In this document: one piece after another, positions 38,501-52,478 of the stretch | Position numbering within the stretch: the first letter of the stretch is position 1 | Layout: each line of letters opens with the position of its first letter | Source: Datnioides undecimradiatus | Taxonomy: Eukaryota; Chordata; Actinopteri; Lobotiformes; Datnioididae | Length of the DNA stretch: 64,000 nucleotides | Direction of reading: 5' to 3' | NCBI GenBank assembly: GCA_008933995.1 | Contig: WARS01001868.1 | Span: 682,001-746,000 of the forward strand | Notes under the pieces: generated by a model | Database searches by the model: none | Seen by the model: the letters and a program-made list of their open reading frames with translations, nothing else | Told to the model about the DNA's origin: nothing | Made by a program: the position numbers and the translations under genes

Positions 38501-41119
38501 TTTGCTCCTATTCACTATCCCTTCATCACTATTGCCACTGCGGTTCTTTTCCACGAGGACTCCTGTCTGTTTGTAATTTACACAAGAAAGAGACGTGTGA
38601 TCAAAGGGGAGGCAGGGAACAAATAACTCGAAAATAACTCAGGGTTTTCTCACTTGCTTTCTATCTGGAAAAGGCACCACCAGACAGTGAAAAGGTAGCT
38701 TTTTTTTGGATGAGGTGACATGTCTGAGGATAGCATCGCACCTTTAAGGTGAGCCTATCAGCTCCTTGGAACAGCCTTCCTAACAGACTGGCTCCCCTGG
38801 GGACTCCTGCTCCCCAGTCTCAGGGTTGGTAGAGTGAGTCATACGTGAGACATCACTGGTGCGGCACCCAGAAGCCTTTGTCTCTTCAGAATGGGACCAG
38901 CTTTCATATTTAAACAGAGGAGTAAAGTCTTTAACACAGACATACATAGAGGAGGCATCAGACAGAAGAAATGTAAAGTGTGGTGTGCACTGTTTCATGT
39001 ATCTTGCTTGTAATACAATTTATTAAACTTTTCAGTCTTTCTCTGTCAATTTGGTTTCCATTTTGAACCGGTTTATTGGTTAAAACATACCCGGGACAAA
39101 ATTGTGTATTTACACTATTTATCAAAGCACTGTGTGTAGGTGGGGTAAGTAAGTTCATAAGTCTGATCCAACAGATGTTTCTAGCGTAAAAAAACAAAAT
39201 GGAAAATTGCATTAAACTTGATTTAGCCAGGGAGAGTAACACTTTTGTGCAGGCAGTCAGTTAAGGAAACTTGGGATCCTGGTATCTATTTTATCTTAAC
39301 GATACAACACAAATGGGAGTTGCTTTTGGCCCATAGCCCACAATTAACTTTCACTTTTGGCCCTTCAAGGTAAAGGCACCCCTGATTTAAAGGATAAGGA
39401 TGAGCCTGTTTGATGCTTTACTTGCTGTCAACAAGTCCCATTAAAAAGACCCAAAACAACGCTAGACCATTTCTCAGTGCTGTCTAACTTCAATACCTCT
39501 GTTGTCCTCAGACCATTTCATATAAAATATAAAAATAAAATATAGCTTGGCTTCGTGTACAGATTAATTTTTAAAAGGGCAACATTCATTTCTAAAACCT
39601 CTGTTTTCTGTAGTTTTTAGGAAAAGTTGCCAAAACATGATTAAAATTAATAATCTCCCTAAACTGTCTGATTAACAAACTAATAAAAGGAGCAATTGAA
39701 ATTGCTGCCTGGCATGTGTTTCAAGTTATATCTTCACATTGGCACACAGTACATTACACTGAACCTCAGTCTGATTACATTTTGGCAGCATCTGCACCAA
39801 CTTGACATACACCCATCAGAAAAGTTTTCTCATTTATATTTTAATATTGATTTCAACCATACTGCACAGTCGTAACTGTATGTAGTGTATCTCTCAACCT
39901 ATCCTCCATATTTACTGTTGCAATAGCCCTGTAGAGTGGAAATGGCTCAAAACTCAACAGCTTCTGGGAGTTGCTCCTCTGGGATGCTGTTCGTCGGAGT
40001 GTAGATAGTGTTCATGTTAGGTTACTGCAGTTCATGTAAAAAGGGCTCAAATGCTGAGGCCTGCTGCAGTGGGGCAGCGCTATGGTTCAATAGAGAAAGA
40101 GGAAGAGGAGATTCAACGAGCAACTCCTGGCACGTAGACAGTGGGACAGATGGCCGTGAGGGTCCATATGGGGTGCAGAGTGTGTCCAAGCGTTCTATTG
40201 GCATTGTGTATCCACATGAATGCATGCGTGTGTTTTCCTGCGTGTGCATGCGTGTGACTCTACATGATTTAGTGCGCCATATGTGCACCTATGGATTGTG
40301 TAGCAATCGTGCAATGCCTGCAGATAAACATGCCACTTTGTGTGCGTCCATGTGTGAAGGGAATCGGCTACTTTTTGGACAATTCGCTGGCCCTAACATT
40401 ACTAGCACCACCACGGGTCAAACTGACCCTCAGCATGCGCAGGATCGTCTGCAGGAAGACGGGCCAAGTACACGACATTACTAACGTCAGTCGGTCAGCA
40501 GCAGTGCACCGCCACGCACGGCCCACCAACATGGCACAGCAGCAGATAGAAACACACAAGCACGAATACAGGGAGCAGAGAGAGCGCAACCCAGTGTGAC
40601 CAGTGTAGGCTGCCTTTAAAACCAATATGATGGAACTGAGGAACTAAAGCAAAACAATACCGGATTTTTCAAGCAGTAGAAAAAATATCAAGGAATCAGT
40701 TTCAAGTAAAATTTATGAAGCAATTTCACCCTGAAAAATGAAAACTGTCTGCTTCAGGTATGGACATCAACTTGACAAGCAGCTGCTATAATACAATTTG
40801 TGTGCATATTCCTTTGGTGTGTGCTTCCACATATCTTCTCTGTCTTTTTGCTGTATCTAATCCTAGGATCAGTGCCAGGCTGTGGTATTAGAAAGAGGAA
40901 TGTGGACTTTATGGGAATTAGGTCTGGTACATGACAAACGAGCATGGACAGTCAGGGCTCCCAGACGCTCATGATCATGTCTGATGCAGTCATTTAGGAT
41001 AAACAGAAGCTCAGGGACAAATGAGCTAAGTCCCTTTCCTGAAAGGAGCTTTGGAATGAGTGCATAATGAAATGTATAATTTATTTATTCTGAGATGCTG
41101 GAGGGCCCTATGAAATAAA
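32501..41119. other. No gene seen
   Basis: Mostly AT-rich unique-looking sequence with the tetranucleotide repeat at 33243. The longest frame of the window, 158 codons at 40008-40484, lies here, overlapped by open frames in two other registers. It is cysteine-rich without domain and is treated as chance. A minus-strand frame of 97 codons (37520-37813) is also unrecognised. Confidence 0.5.
33243..33279. repeat. Compound (AATG)n(AATT)n tetranucleotide repeat
   Basis: Four or five AATG units run directly into about five AATT units. The second motif looks derived from the first by one substitution that then spread. Confidence 0.85.
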
Positions 41120-41270
41120 CATGAGAGAGAGAGAGCGTGCAAAGCAAAATGAGAGTGAGACAGATAGAGATGGAGCAGGGGAGGGAAGGGAAGGGAGAGG
41201 AACGTGTGATACTGTAGGAGAAAAAAGTGAAAGCAAATGAGAGAGAAAAAGGAACGAAGGAGTGAGCAGA
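41120..41270 (+). repeat. Purine-rich tract with GA and GGGAA repeats
   Basis: About 150 bases are almost all A and G on the plus strand. They start with a (GA)n run near 41124 and contain tandem GGGAA units near 41178-41200. The minus strand is correspondingly pyrimidine-rich, which creates open frames of 72-91 codons (41026-41303) of low complexity that are not genes. Confidence 0.7.
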
Positions 41271-41769
41271 AAATACACCCTCCACGCGTGCCAACAAACA
41301 CATGTAGGATGAAATTTGAATTCCCAGAATTATCAGAAGGATCTATGTGTAAATGTGTGTCTATGTGACGCTTGCCTGCACAGTTAGGTATACAGAAATA
41401 GCCTCATGATTAAAGAATAACTTACAGGAAGTGTAAGTTAATCAGCTGGCAAAAATGCAAATATAACCCATATTTAGCTTCTGTATATTTATGACCATGC
41501 TTTTTTTTTATATTATTATTTCATTCATTGTTAAACTGACATTTTTTAATTTCTCTAAAAGCAAAACTATATTTCGGTGCTTTGCTATGACCGCTTTGAC
41601 TTTTGTTGGTATATTACTGCGTCGACTAAACTACAGTGATACAAGAAGAGAGAACACAGCTGTTAACAAGACAAGGAGTGAAGCCGCAGCAGCTCAACGA
41701 GGCTGTATGTAGGTATAACAATGCTTTGAAGTGGATATTATTGTGTACATCTCAGCTGAGGTGGAGGGA

Positions 41770-42072
41770 ATGTCATCAGTTTTGCAGGAATCTGATCAAA
41801 GTATTGGACCTTTTTGTACCTGATGATGATGATGATGCTGCCAAAACTATTAAACCTACTACCATTTTTATCATAAGATGGTTTGGCTTATAAATGTGTG
41901 TATTCGTGTAAATCCATCAGTTGCTAACACATCTCACTCACAAATGTCAATTTAATGGTGGCTTTAAGGGAAATCTCTAAGGACCCCCAAAGTCAGCACA
42001 ATTCATCCTCTGGCGACCCTGAACGCAAAGCTTCAAGAAGCTTCATCCAACAGCTGTTAAGATATTTCTGTT
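41770..42072 (+). repeat. Dispersed repeat family A, copy 4
   Basis: This copy contains GTTTTGCAGGAATCTGATCAAAGTATTGGACC (41778-41809, quoted here only as a location), then a CTGATGATGATGATGATG run where copy 2 has CGACCTGATGATGG. It continues with CCCCAAAGTCAGCAC near 41984, TTCATCCTCTGGCGACCC near 42002 and CAACAGCTGTTAAGATATTTC near 42049. The local GAT expansion has lengthened the original motif. The order of motifs matches copies 1 and 2. Confidence 0.55.
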
Positions 42073-45000
42073 AGGAGCAAAGTAGTAGAGTCCATACCTA
42101 TCCCCAAGAAAATACTTGTTGAGAAAGCATTTTGATGAGGGTGGTCCTCTGTCTGACCAAGATAATAGTGTGGTTTACAAGTAGGAGCACTAGTCATTGT
42201 GGGAACGGGATTGTTATAGTCTGCTACAGAATTAACAGGTTGCACTGTCAGTGAGGCAATCAACAAAACATTAAATTAATGTTTCATTGTGGGATGTGAG
42301 TGCTTCTCAAAACAATTACGGGTATTAGCATCTCATTTAATCATAACACGTTAAAACAAAATTTGGCTGGTGGCATTTTGTTTTCATGTGTTCCTTCATT
42401 TTGCCAGATTGTCTAGGTCCACCTTTCAGTAAAGAGGCACCAGAGTTTCTTTCTGACCAGCATGCTTTTAGTGGTCCACCGAGGCACCTGGATAGAGAAC
42501 ATGACCACAGCTCTGGCTATCACCTAGAGGTCCTGATTTATCCGTACTGACTGGCACACACGCTACACTTTCCGGTTGTGTCCTGTGTGGTCAGCCTCCA
42601 CTAGCACGGCATGTCACTCACAATATGGCACATCAGATTAGGGATGACAGCAAGCAGCACATTTATTTTATAATAGTCAAGGGGAGCCAGCATGCACTTG
42701 GGCAGGTGCTGGTCAACTTTTTGACTGTGTGCAATAGATCTGTGCCATATTTGGATAATATTACAGTCTATTTGTATCATGGTCAAATAACAAAATGACT
42801 GTGATTCATCAGATTTTGAGATACACTGACACAAGTCAGTATGTGGCGAGAAATACAGATGTAATGAGTCTGCAATCTAACTAACAGACTCATTTTCTGA
42901 TTTTCTAAACTTTTATAGGTGATAATTCCCTTCATATCGTACTCACAAACTTGCACATAATGTCCCAAAACCAAACTGAGTGGATATGGTGTTGATATTA
43001 TCAAAGCACAGTATTTTAATCCTCACACAGCCAACTACGCAATAATACAATCGAGATGCTCGCAAATCATTATCATGGGGTATCTTTTCCATCTCCACTG
43101 TCCTTTGAAGGCAGCATCATGAATCAGAAATGGTGTGTCAGTATTTTAAATAAGGCTGAATCTTTTTCTATGAGAAAAACTACAGTCACATTTGTATTTG
43201 GGTAAATGAAGTATGAGTTTTGATATGATCTAATGTAAAACCAGTAAATGTGGGAGGATGGATTGGATCTCTCAGTGATTTAATGTCTGTATCAGGTGTC
43301 GCAGGTTGTTTTCATTTATAGGAGGCATTGTTCATGTTGTAGAGTTGCGGTTGCTCACTTAGCAATATAAGGGATTTTACTGTAGAGGTAGGGGTACGTG
43401 GGAGGCAGAAAACATAAACCTGCCACCTAACAGTCAGACATGCAGAGAGCAAAGCATCAGAGACACAGAGACACAGAGGTGCAGCTTCCCTTTTTCTAAT
43501 TTACATATTTGTTAAACTTAATTTATTATGAGTACAAAAAACAAACAAGATGTGCCACCGCTCCCGACATCTAAATTAGAAGCATTCCAATTAACATTTA
43601 ATAATCATAATAATAATAACTCAGTAATGAATAGGACAACAAATTGACAAAATGAACTCATGGATGATGATTGTTTGGCTTATCTCTGGAGGTAGCAGAT
43701 GTGCTACACACATACAGTAAACCAGTGTTGCCGTGCTTCGGTAACCATGGAGTCTGTTTTTATATATTTATATACGTATATATATATATATTTACATGAG
43801 GTCAAAGAAGAAAAAGATTCATGTATTGGACGCCCAACATTTTGCAGAAAAGGTTTTTTTTGGGGGGGGTTAAGCAAAGGTATTGCAGCTGCAACAGCTG
43901 TTGTAGCTGTATACCTTCATTAAATACAGAGCACAAAACTCTTGTGTCCAATGCTAAGGTGAGTGGGTTCACTTGGTGTTTTTCAGCAGGTGTATGTATG
44001 AATATTACTTCCTACACAGCTGCTGATGTTGTACGTAAGGAGAAAGGGGCGTGCTGAAGCTGCTGCTATGCGGCATTAATGCAAATAAGTACTGTGGTTG
44101 GTACTGATTTCTCTAAAACAAATATAATGGCAGACCTCATGCGTATTGCTTGGTCAGTTCATCAGTAAAATGAGGGATCTGACTGTAATTAATCTGGTGC
44201 TCTCGTATAACATGTTTTACATATTTACTTTACTTGAATTTAGGTGTTGTGCATTTTTTAGAGTTGATTTTCCAACATTTAAGTCAAACTTTACACTACC
44301 GAATGTGAACACAGAAGTGTAAGACAGGACAAAGGTTTCATGTTAAGCACATATAGGTTTTTACTTCATGTGCACATGCATTTTATATATGGAAATTCAA
44401 TATGCAACCATATGATGTAAACATATGTATGCCATTACACAGAGTGCATGGAAAGAAAGTCCGCAAGGTTCTCTCAGCTGACCACAGTTCCCGTCAGCAT
44501 GTCAGTGTCTTCCTGGAGCCTTTACACTTTCGAATTGCCCATGAAACCTCAGTCGTTCACACGAATCTGCTTCCAGACGACCATTTATGAACAAAAAGGT
44601 CAAATATAGTGTTTTAAGTAACAATAAGGTGAGAAATGATACTCTCAGCTAGAACTATTGATTCAATCTCTGCTGCCTTTGAGCAAGAATGTGAAAGCAC
44701 GAGACAAACATTTCTTAATAATTCAGGCACAAACATGGTGTTGTATCATCTACTGTATCTCACTCTCTCACACATTATTTGTGTGAATTCAGTTCTGTTA
44801 TCCTGAAAAAGGCGTCCTGCCTTTTGCCATCCCTGTCAATAGGAATCTATTTTGAATCCATCGGCCACAGGTTTTGTGCTGTGGATAGCACAACAAGTGA
44901 GGCTATAGAGTGGTTGTGTGCCAGACGAATGCGCTCCACACAGCAGTGCCTTAAGGTAATGCATTTCCTATGTACATGCAGGGGAGAATTCTGGGAGGTG

Positions 45001-47612
45001 GTATTTTCAGAGCTGCTCTGAATTGCCCTAAGAGATGTTCTCAGCTTACAGAATATTCTTTCAGTTGGGCCACTTTAAAATCACTGCACCGCATCTCTTT
45101 ATAGCCATATGATTTATGACTGAACCTCAGAGAAAACAAAGCCATGAGAAAAATCTTTGCGGGTAAATACATCACACCAAGTACAAACATATTGTTGCAT
45201 CTGCTTAGCCGGTTAAAAGAAGGGCAATGCTGGCAATGTGTTTTTTACTTTTGGCTCATTGCCACTGTCAGCTTTGCCAGCATCAAATGCGTGTGCTTTC
45301 CAAGAAAAAAAATGTATATAAAAGCCACACATCACTTTATAGTTCGGCATCGGCCTCTGAGCACATCTGCTGAGGGCACTGAATCCTCAGGGCGAGTGTT
45401 TCAAGCATAAACATGAGAACAGTTGGAGCTTCTTATTGAACTTTTGTAATAAAGTGCCTTTCAAAAACACTTGTTGCAATGGATGCAATTTCCTTTATGT
45501 ACACTGGGTCCAAATTTTTATTTTGATTGTATAGCAGAACAATAACCAAGTTGCTACAGCAGAGTGTAACTTATGTGTGGGATTCCTTTGCTCTTGTGGG
45601 TCAGTCATGAAGTATATCTTTTAATAATAGAAGGTTTGTTTCTTTTTCAGTTCTTAACTAAACACTGTTTGATGTGGAGTAAGCCAAGATCAAAGCAGTA
45701 AAGGAGGAACAGATATTTGGAAAAACTCTGTATTAATATTTTATTTCATACTGACTGACTGACTGATGTGGGTGCTGCCCATTAATCTCGTGTGTGCTCT
45801 CACCTCTCCTTGTGATAACACCTGACTATGTAATGTCATAAAAATGGAAGCTCCTCTTCGTCGTGTGAGCCGAAGAATAGAACAGACAAGGTGATTGAGG
45901 GAGGGAAGGAGGGAGCGAGAAGAGAGATCACACAACCTTTTTCCAAAAATTGCACCAGAGTGCACTGTGAGTTTTGCTGTACTGAAAGCACTTATCAAAG
46001 ATATTGAAAGCCTGCTTCCAGCTCTCTGCAAGAATCCTCCTCTCCCTCCACGTTCTCGCTCTCTTTCACCCCATAACCATAAAGTGGTTTCCAACCCTGG
46101 AGAGGCAAAGATTCACAGGTGGTAAGGAGGCCTTCCTGATTTGAGGAATGTAGGGGGAAAAAAAAAAACACATCAGTGCTAAAATAATATTAGTATTTCA
46201 ACCATGTCCATTTGTAAGTCTGAAATTCGAATGAAGATTGTTAGCTCTGAAGCTCTGAACAGTGATTTGTAAATTCAATCTTTCATCTCTCAGGGCGTAG
46301 AAGGAGCCCTGGTGGGTATAAATGGGGCTCTGGGTAATACCCCCTGTTTAGAAAAATGGCCAAAATGCATCCCCCTTGTTAACCTGCTACCCCCCTTCTC
46401 TCTGCACTTGGTTCCTATCTCTTAATCCTTGTACTTCACTTCTAATTATTATTTGTTTTCAAACTTAAACTGTGATTTTTATTATTAGTCTGCAGTAAAT
46501 TCACAGCTAGCCTTATTATCTACATATTAGCCCCATCAATGAATCATTAAGCCCCCAAATAATGCAAGCGAGTAAACATTTCTGCTTTTGTTCTGCCTCT
46601 TCCTCAAGAATAAAAACTTAATTGCTCTCCAACCTTTCCAGCAAGGATGCTGAGCAGCCCACACCTGCATGACAGAAATACAAAGTGTAAAATGAACATC
46701 ATCCAAGACTGCTATATTGACTTTGGCCCTATAGAGGTAATGACCCTGAAATGGTAAGTTTGTGATGCTAGTCCTATTCTGAAGGCAGGGAATGACCAAA
46801 AGCAGGCATCTGCTGGATTCTTTGAGCGTTCATACCATGCTGTGCAACAGTGCGAGACAGAAAAAAGGAAAAAAGAACTACCAGAGAAACACTGATCAAA
46901 CCTGCGAGCATCAAAATGGCAGAAATAATGTGGGACCACAGGTGGCCGGCAAATTAAAAACTACCCAACAAGACGGTGAAAAGAGAGTCAACAAATAGCA
47001 GGGTATGATAACAATACACTGGTACTTTTTCTATTTAGTTGGATGAAAACACCATCTCTGCAGAGGAAGCAAAACTCATTGTATATATCCAGCACACTGA
47101 AGAAACCAATTTGAAACAAGACATTATTATGCAAATGTGCAAATCTCATACAGCCACGCCAGAGAAGATATGTAACGATGCATAGTCACAAGCACATTTA
47201 GTTGCATTCTGCAGAGGTCGAGATGCCTCAGATTGAGGCAGATTGAAAGGGAGCGTTTCCCCACCGCCATGCTTCACTGCATGATGCAATGATAACTTCT
47301 TATGCTTAAATATCTGACAAATCAAAAATCAGACAAGATAGTTTCTGATCAAGAACTGTGGGAAGGAGAGACTGAGCTTTTACAACGAGACAATCAAGAG
47401 CATGGAGGATGCAGATGCATGTGTCACTTAACTTTACGAACTTATGATTGGTATTACAAGAAAAAAACAGGAACTATAATAGTTTCCTCCATAAATAAGA
47501 GTTGTGAGTCAAAAGATCACGTGGGGGAAATCATAGTTTCCAGATGTTGAGACATGGTTGATGGAACATCTTCTTGCAATAGATTAATTTATGTATGGAA
47601 CATGGATACAAA
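42073..47612. other. No gene seen
   Basis: AT-rich with the (TA)n tract at 43756 and a short AGAGACAC duplication near 43458. Frames of up to 117 codons (45741-46094, minus) lie over purine-rich sequence and have no domain. Confidence 0.55.
43756..43793. repeat. (TA)n-rich microsatellite
   Basis: An AT dinucleotide tract interrupted by TTTA and one ACG. It is highly AT-rich and easily melted. Confidence 0.85.
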
Positions 47613-47971
47613 TGTTGAAGAAAGACTCGATGACTCAGCAGCCCTTCGCAGGATTTTATTGAAGCTGTACACAACTTCAACAGATTCTCAGTCCCCAGCA
47701 AACAGCCCCCCAAGTCCAGCACTCGTGCCCCTTTTATCCTTGTTCCACACAAACCTATCTTGCCTAACTCCCCCCAAAACAGTTCAAGCCACTTTGACCT
47801 GGCACACAGAACGAACAAATGTTCCCATGAAAGGTTATTCAGCGGTGATCGTATCTCTTCATTGTGTCCCAACGTGTTGTTGTACTATCCCAGGCCTCTC
47901 AGGCCCACACACAGAAACAGGACACACTTCTCTCCACCACATAAACCGTTCATGACACTTTGGTTCACACA
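47613..47971 (-). mobile_element. Solo LTR of a retrotransposon or endogenous retrovirus
   Basis: On the minus strand this 359-bp segment has the layout of a long terminal repeat. It starts TGTGTG at 47971 and ends TTCAACA at 47613. A TATA-like GGATAAAAGG lies at 47730-47739 and an AATAAA poly(A) signal at 47655-47660, about 75 bases downstream of the TATA box. This implies a short R region and a very short U5. The boundary at 47613 is supported by a second copy in this window (63589), because identity starts at exactly the same TGTTGAAG. The flanks ACAAA (47608-47612) and ACAAT (47972-47976) could be an imperfect target duplication. No primer-binding site, internal region or coding sequence lies beside it, so it is a solo LTR left by recombination or a fragment. 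The outer boundary at 47971 is less certain than the one at 47613. Confidence 0.6.
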
Positions 47972-49915
47972 ACAATCACGTTGATCCCAGTGCTGGCTAC
48001 AGTATACCTGTCAGAGACTGCTTTCACTGTAGTCACTATCAGAACAAGGGCAGATAATGATCTGGATCCACACCATGTGTAGTGAGAACCACCAAAGTCA
48101 CTCCTCGCATGCCATCAGAGAAGTACAAGCAGCTCCCTTTAAATATCTGTGTGCTGCTGTGTGAGGTATGATAGTGGAAGTTTAAAACAGCAGAAGTACA
48201 GCATGTAACCCTAGACAAGAACATCAATATTGGACAATTCTGCCAAACCCCAATGTATTGTACATCAAATACCACCTCTTTTAAAATGTGTACTGGGCAA
48301 CTGCAGTACATTTAGAGAAGGTTGTAGTTACATTAAATATAAAAAAAACACATTTTAAAAGGTTGATTTCTCTCTGCTGCATTGCAATATTTACAGAAAG
48401 TTTGTGCATCCAGATTTATAGCAAACCTTCTCCCATCTAATAATTACATTTACATATAACTACTGTCCATTTTGCAGGAAACTAAATCCTGCCCAGATTC
48501 ATTATCAACACAGCAAGTAAATATTCATTTTACACATATCCCCCAACAGTTCATAGCCAATGCAAAATATTCAAACTTTATTTACTTTTCCTCCAGTATT
48601 CACACCCAGAACTCCACTCCTTAAGCACAATTAAAAGATTTATAGTTTATTGAAAATCTCAATACTAATTTGAGGCAGGGGAAAAGAGTTTAAGTTGCCA
48701 CGAACCTTGTAATGCACGAGACAAAGGGCGTTAACTCACATGTAGTTATACACCCAACCAACTAAACTTGTCTCTTTAAATTACACCCATTTACATTTAC
48801 TAAATATATATATGGTTTGTTTTCCTAAATGTATGTTATGAGGGAAACATAATTGCTGGATTATGTTCAGTGCTGTGCAGTGTTCGTGATGGAAATTCCA
48901 TCTTTACAGCTTTTACATTTCCCATGTTACCGTCTTTAATGTCTGTATTAATGTGTCTCCTCTCCCCTCCTATGCGGGCCAGGTTACCCTAGTGTGTACA
49001 CACCATTAAGTCGAAACATCTTTCCTTTCTCACAAGAAAGAATCTTTTGTGTAACTTTGTTAAGGAGACCTTGTAATGTTTGCGTTGGAAAAGATATATG
49101 CTATAGCTTTCACTGCTGGGAGGCAAATCAAAGACAAATCCATCAAAAATTTGACTATAACTTTCTTTTTTGTTATGTAGATTGGTAATCTGCATGCAAG
49201 ACTGCTGTATTAAAACTCTTTGTTGGCCTTATTACAGAAATTTTCACATGTGTAAATGCTTTTGTTCCTCAGAAGGAACTGCTAGCAATCATTGGTTTGG
49301 GTGGATGGAGGGTGAAGAGGGTGCAGCATTTTGACACCGGTGAGTTTGCAGCCTGAATACCATGTGTGTTTCATGATCACTTCATTCAGTGTAAATCCTG
49401 TTTATTTGACCTAAACACAACCATAAAAATGCCCATGCATCAGCTGCAGCAGATGGATGTTGTGCTGCAGAATCAGACACTGATTGGAAAATAAATGACA
49501 TACGTTGTCAGTGCAAAAAAAAAGATTTTTCATAGATTTTTCTCAAAACATGCTTGCACATTAGCAGTATATGAATCTAATTTTGATGTTCCCAACCTGA
49601 CCTCCTCCCTACGACTGTAAGAGGATGGCAATCGTCCTGGATCGGTAAAAACATTGGCAGTAAACATAATCAGGCAGCAATTACATTTCAGCTAAAATGA
49701 ATTTGCCAAAGCAAATTGGCAAAGAAAATCAGCAATACATAAACATATTTTGCAGGAGACATGGTTGAGATAACAGCCTGCTGCTCATAAGACTTAGAAT
49801 TTCCCTGTTTGGGTTCATTCTGCAGCATTTTGCCGCCACCGAGTCGTATTGAAAGAGAAAAGAAAAAGCTATAAAAAGTTCCTGTATAAAGTGCACGAGT
49901 TGTACTTTTCCTTCT

Positions 49916-49956
<41 letters not shown>

Positions 49957-52478
49957 AAGAGGTCAGTCAGTCTTCCATCCAACTTTTTTCCCCAGTACTC
50001 CATCTCAAACAGCTTTCTCTACCTGTCATTCTCCCCCTTTTCCTCTTGACCCGCTTCATCTCACCACTTCTCCTCCTCCTCACCTCCTATTCCCTGCACA
50101 GACACTAATTAAAAATATACTTTACATATTAAGAAATGTCACTCCAGCTCACTGACATACCTACCTTCTCTCCATCTTTAATTACCTTCTGTTTGCCCCT
50201 CTGAATTCCTCTATCTTCCCCCTCTCTTTTTCTCATTGCCTTTGCATCTTTCATCCACCGATGGAGAGTGAGGGGCTGTCTCCAGCAGAGAGCTGTGGTT
50301 CTTTGGAGAGAACAATGGTAGCTGGAATCATTTCAGCAGTACATAATTTAGTGTAGCGTGGCTCGTTCTCCTGTAAGACACCTCCCCTCTGGTTCTCCTG
50401 CTCCTGCATTTAATTTCAAAGCGTCTTTCTTCTCCGTCTCAGGGATATTTTCACAGGCGCGTGTGCATTTTATTGCCACTGTGGTATACGTGAATGGAAA
50501 AATCCACATAGTAACTGTGAGCTTATGAAATGCTATGCAAACACACTTGTACGTGTTTCGTGTTGCATCTGTTGTGTGTGGCTCTTATGTCAGCGCGTGA
50601 AGCCGGTAGAGAGCGCGAAGGCAAACTGGAGAGAGCAATGTGTAGCGAGGAGATGTGAGAAATGTTGCAGGAATCCATTCTTAGAGTCTCCTGCATTAAA
50701 TATTCCATCAGAAGCTGCTCTAGTTGCCACACTGCTGGGAACAGCCAGACTAACACTTCATCTGTAACGCAATGTAGGGTTTACAGCCCCACTGTGGACA
50801 GCACTACGACGAGATACAAAGAGCCATATGGTGACTTAAAACTATAATTATTCACAAATGATACTTTATTAGATTGTATGTAAAGATCGCACTGTACAGA
50901 TTGCACTCTCTCTAGCTGTGCTTGTGATAGTACACAGAATTGAGGGGTAGGTTCTCAGTTTTCTAATCTGTCTTCAGTATTGTGCTGTTTGCTTGTCTGT
51001 TCTTGAATCTTTCCTTTTGTCACCACCGACAATTAGTGGCATTTGCTGTTTCTCTTACACTTTTCTCTCCCTTTCTCTTGTTGATGGCTGGAGAGGAAGG
51101 GCTATTACACAGCAACGGCGACAGCTTTTTATTTTTTTTTTTGCAGTGCTACTAAAGTGGCTTGGGATTCAGCTGCTTGGGGATGACAGCGGGATGTTTT
51201 GTTGGAACATCTTAGTGGATGAGATAAGTGGCATCTCAACAAGTTCCCTCTCCACTTCAGCTGTATTCATTCATGCTCCTTACTCAAAGTTTATCACTCT
51301 GTCCCAACCCCTGGCTGCCTTCTTAATTTATCCCAGCACTCCCTTGTTACGTCACTGTTGTCTCTGTCTTCTTTTCCTCTGAAGCTCCACCAGACCCCAC
51401 CACCTCCTGCCCCCCTGTTACCTTCATTACTGTTGCTTAGCTTGATCCTTACCACTTCCAGGGAAAATATTAAATTACCCCAGTTTGCGTTGATGCCACG
51501 TTCTTAAACGGCTTATGTAACTGTGTTGCTTCCGTTCCAGCTGAGAAAATGTGCATGAAGATAGATGGCGCGGCATATTTAAGAGGGGAGAAATGTTTTG
51601 TATACCAAAGGTGCACCTGCACCTTAAAATCTGAGCCTTACCTTTTTAAACAATGAGGAAATGAATCTGGGTCATGATTGGCCTCTGTGGTGCTGTGCTT
51701 TTCCAGGAGAGAATTCACAAACCTCTTCTCTGCTGCTGGAGGAATGAAAATGGGGACAACTCCGAGGAGATAATGAGCATCACTGTCTGTATGCGTGTAT
51801 GTGTGTGTTTGTGTGTCCATGCATGACTGCCGTTATTTATGAAAATATACTGTACGTCTAATGACCCAACACAAAATTCCACTCCACTGACAACAAAAAT
51901 TCATCATGAACCTCTCTAACTAGTTCATTATTCAAAGCAGAGCAGCAAAACATACAACAAGAGTGCATGGTACATTCAAATGCAAACATCACAGTAGAAA
52001 TGAACGCAGCAACAGGAGCTGTTGTTGCAACAACAACGACAATCATTAGAAAGGTCACAGCTATCAGCCATGTCATCTTCTTTGTATCTCATTTGCTCCA
52101 ATTCCAGCCTTGGATTGGGTGAACTAGCTGTATAAGGTGTGTGCAGAGAATCGAGTTAGCAATTGGGGAGCATGAGCCACCTCGCATTTGGATTCTGTCA
52201 GACTATTACCGCGGTACGTGGAGAGGCTCTGTTCCATTAGAGCTACACAGCCAAGAGCCGGCGACTATAATTACACACTAATTTAGCCTCTCATCCAGAA
52301 TAGAAAAGGCAGAGGGATGAACGAAGTGAAACAAAGAGAAAATGGGGGGGGGGTTATAAGGAGTCATAGGCAGAGGAAGAAGGAACACAGGGAGATTTTT
52401 GGTAAACAACAAGGGAGCGAAGATGAGATGAAATGAATTAGAGTCTGAAACATCACAGGAAGATTTACAGAAAGCTCA
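47972..52478. other. No gene seen
   Basis: Contains the (TG)15 tract and the pyrimidine-rich 49970-50240 region. A 129-codon frame at 50993-51382 is rich in S, F and L and follows the pyrimidine bias. A G10 run lies at about 52345. Confidence 0.55.
49918..49957. repeat. (TG)15 followed by (GA)n microsatellite
   Basis: Fifteen TG units at 49918-49947 pass directly into GAGAGAGA. Downstream, 49970-50240 is strongly pyrimidine-rich on the plus strand. Confidence 0.9.

Noticed and set aside
40008..40484. Longest plus-strand open frame, 158 codons
   Set aside because: No recognisable domain, cysteine-rich mixed composition, and overlapping open frames in other registers; consistent with chance in a locally GC-richer patch.
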